Below, piece by piece: positions 5,571 through 6,394 of a stretch of 6,394 bases of DNA. A program made the position numbers and the translations under genes. Origin of the DNA: an uncultured Oscillospiraceae bacterium. GTDB taxonomy: Bacteria > Bacillota > Clostridia > Oscillospirales > Oscillospiraceae. The notes under the pieces are model-generated. The model worked only from the letters and a program-made list of their open reading frames with translations. It searched no databases and was not told the origin of the DNA. How positions within the stretch are numbered: position 1 is the first letter of the stretch; each line of letters starts with the position of its first letter. The stretch covers positions 1-6,394 of the forward strand of contig CANQKJ010000127.1 in the NCBI GenBank assembly GCA_947624465.1. The letters are read 5' to 3'.

Positions 5571-5578
5571 GCAATCAC

Positions 5579-5583
5579 GCTCC
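5579..5583 (-). promoter_or_regulatory. Ribosome binding site deciding the start of the CmpB-type gene
   Basis: AGGAG on the minus strand is 9 nt before ATG 5570. It falls inside the extension that a GTG start at 5591 would create, which argues for the ATG. Confidence 0.6.
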
Positions 5584-5657
5584 TGTGTCACATCTTACCA
5601 TAGATGGTCAGAAAAGGGAAGAACGAGGCATTAAGATTTGTTGAAGATTTGGGCGGG

Positions 5658-6394
5658 TCACTCGCTCCGCAGGGCCTCCACCGGGTCCTTCTTTGCGGCG
5701 GACCGGGCGGGGATGAGGCCGGCCACCACGGTGAGGATCATGCTGATGCACACCAGCACCACCGCGCCCGCCGCCGGCAGCGTGGCGTTGAGGTCCTCCA
5801 GATCGGTGAGGGAGTGGATGACGGCGTTGATGGGGAAGGTGGCCAGGAAGCTCACCAGGATGCCCAGCAGACCCGCCGCCAGGCCCACGATGAAGGTCTC
5901 GGCGTTGAACACCCGGGACACGTCCCGCTTGGAGGCGCCCACCGCCCGCAGGATGCCGATCTCCTTGGTGCGCTCCAGCACGGAGATGTTGGTGATGATG
6001 CCGATCATGATGGAGGACACGATCAGGGAGATGGACACGAAGGCGATGAGCAGGTAGCTGATGCCGCTGATGATGTCGGTGATGGAGCTCATCAGCAGGG
6101 CCACATAGTCGGTGTAGGTGATCTGGTCGTCCTCGCTGACCCCCGCGTTATACCCGGCGATCAGTTCGGCGATGCGGTCCTTCTCCACAAAGGTGGCGGC
6201 GTAGATGCTGATGGCGGAGGGGGACTCGGACCGGATATAGGCCAGCCGGTCCAGGTTCTCCTCATAGGTGGAGTCGGAGATGGTGGGGGGCATATAGTTG
6301 TCGTACAGATAGACCAGCTGCCAGTCCTCGAAGGGGCCGGCCTGGGGCGTCTCACCCGTCTCGCCGGGGAGACCGGGGATCTCCCCCTGCTGTC
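5658..6394 (-). CDS. ABC transporter permease, FtsX/MacB-type, C-terminal part (runs off the window)
   Basis: About 244 residues are visible, open to the right edge, so the start and any fused ATPase domain are outside. The fragment ends an FtsX-like permease domain (PF02687): a membrane segment in SSITDIISGISYLLIAFVSI and the following stretch, the cytoplasmic coupling signature SVLERTKEIGILRAVGASKR, a second segment after FNAETFIVG, a third around AAGAVVLVCISMILTVVAGL, and the typical closing motif IPARSAAKKDPVEALRSE. Upstream lies part of the extracellular domain, beginning with a Gly/Pro/Glu-rich linker (about residues 3-20 of the fragment). In Clostridia such permeases are often fused behind an ATP-binding domain and act in peptide, drug or envelope-stress export (MacB, BceB, YknZ types); which one applies here cannot be told. 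The TGA is at 5660-5658, with no obvious terminator after it. Confidence 0.9.
   Translation of the reverse strand, partial: QQGEIPGLPGETGETPQAGPFEDWQLVYLYDNYMPPTISDSTYEENLDRLAYIRSESPSAISIYAATFVEKDRIAELIAGYNAGVSEDDQITYTDYVALLMSSITDIISGISYLLIAFVSISLIVSSIMIGIITNISVLERTKEIGILRAVGASKRDVSRVFNAETFIVGLAAGLLGILVSFLATFPINAVIHSLTDLEDLNATLPAAGAVVLVCISMILTVVAGLIPARSAAKKDPVEALRSE

Noticed and set aside
4795..5574. Minus-strand open frame of 259 codons in another frame
   Set aside because: It overlaps the CmpB-type gene and is Gly/Pro/Arg-rich. It also passes through the terminator hairpin, which a real gene would not.
5571..5591. GTG start seven codons upstream for the CmpB-type gene
   Set aside because: No ribosome binding site precedes it, and the AGGAG serving the ATG would lie within the coding sequence.
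5597..5608. Small palindrome ACCAT-AG-ATGGT upstream of the CmpB-type gene
   Set aside because: Five-bp arms can arise by chance, no second copy is seen, and no confident promoter could be placed beside it (TAAGAT at 5597-5592 lacks a good -35).
1..6394. CRISPR arrays, insertion sequences, tRNA or rRNA genes, riboswitches
   Set aside because: No spaced repeats, transposase or integrase-like proteins, cloverleaf or conserved RNA motifs were seen on either strand.

Overview
The window looks like a piece of a GC-rich, endospore-forming Clostridia chromosome, most likely from the Oscillospiraceae (Flavonifractor, Lawsonibacter or Intestinimonas type). This is inferred from high coding GC, strong GGAGG ribosome binding sites, an alpha/beta-type spore protein tail, Mini-RNase III, RqcH and a BlaI/M56 pair. 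No species can be named from the sequence alone.

Layout, left to right. Positions 1-165 hold the C-terminal part of a small acid-soluble spore protein on the plus strand, without a recognisable N-terminus or start codon. A perfect 16-bp hairpin (214-249) separates it from six genes, all on the minus strand. In transcription order (right to left) these are: the C-terminal part of an FtsX-type ABC permease running off the right edge (5658-6394); a CmpB/PF06541-type membrane protein (4878-5570); a BlaI/MecI-family repressor and its M56 membrane metallopeptidase partner, joined by an ATGA overlap (4350-4721 and 3046-4353); then mrnC (Mini-RNase III), rqcH (ribosome quality control) and a PaaI-type hotdog thioesterase (2486-2899, 754-2496, 269-736).

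The BlaI-M56 unit carries its own control region: a TTGACA/TAAACT promoter overlain by two similar imperfect dyads 25 bp apart, flanked upstream by a strong hairpin. The M56 protein has the HExxH zinc site but no penicillin-binding sensor domain. It ends in a short, probably extracytoplasmic domain of about 100 residues, so the signal is probably not a beta-lactam. A hairpin after it ends the unit, and the hairpin's T-rich tail contains the -35 box of the mrnC promoter.

The mrnC-rqcH-thioesterase genes are tightly packed (11-nt overlap, then a 17-nt gap) and probably form one operon. It couples 23S rRNA maturation with rescue of stalled large subunits; the thioesterase may simply be a passenger. 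I see no mobile element, CRISPR array, tRNA or rRNA. No clear novel multi-gene system is visible. The points most worth checking are the unusual sensor domain and tandem operator of the BlaI-M56 pair, the E-for-D change in the RqcH DR motif, and the broken spore-protein gene at the left edge.
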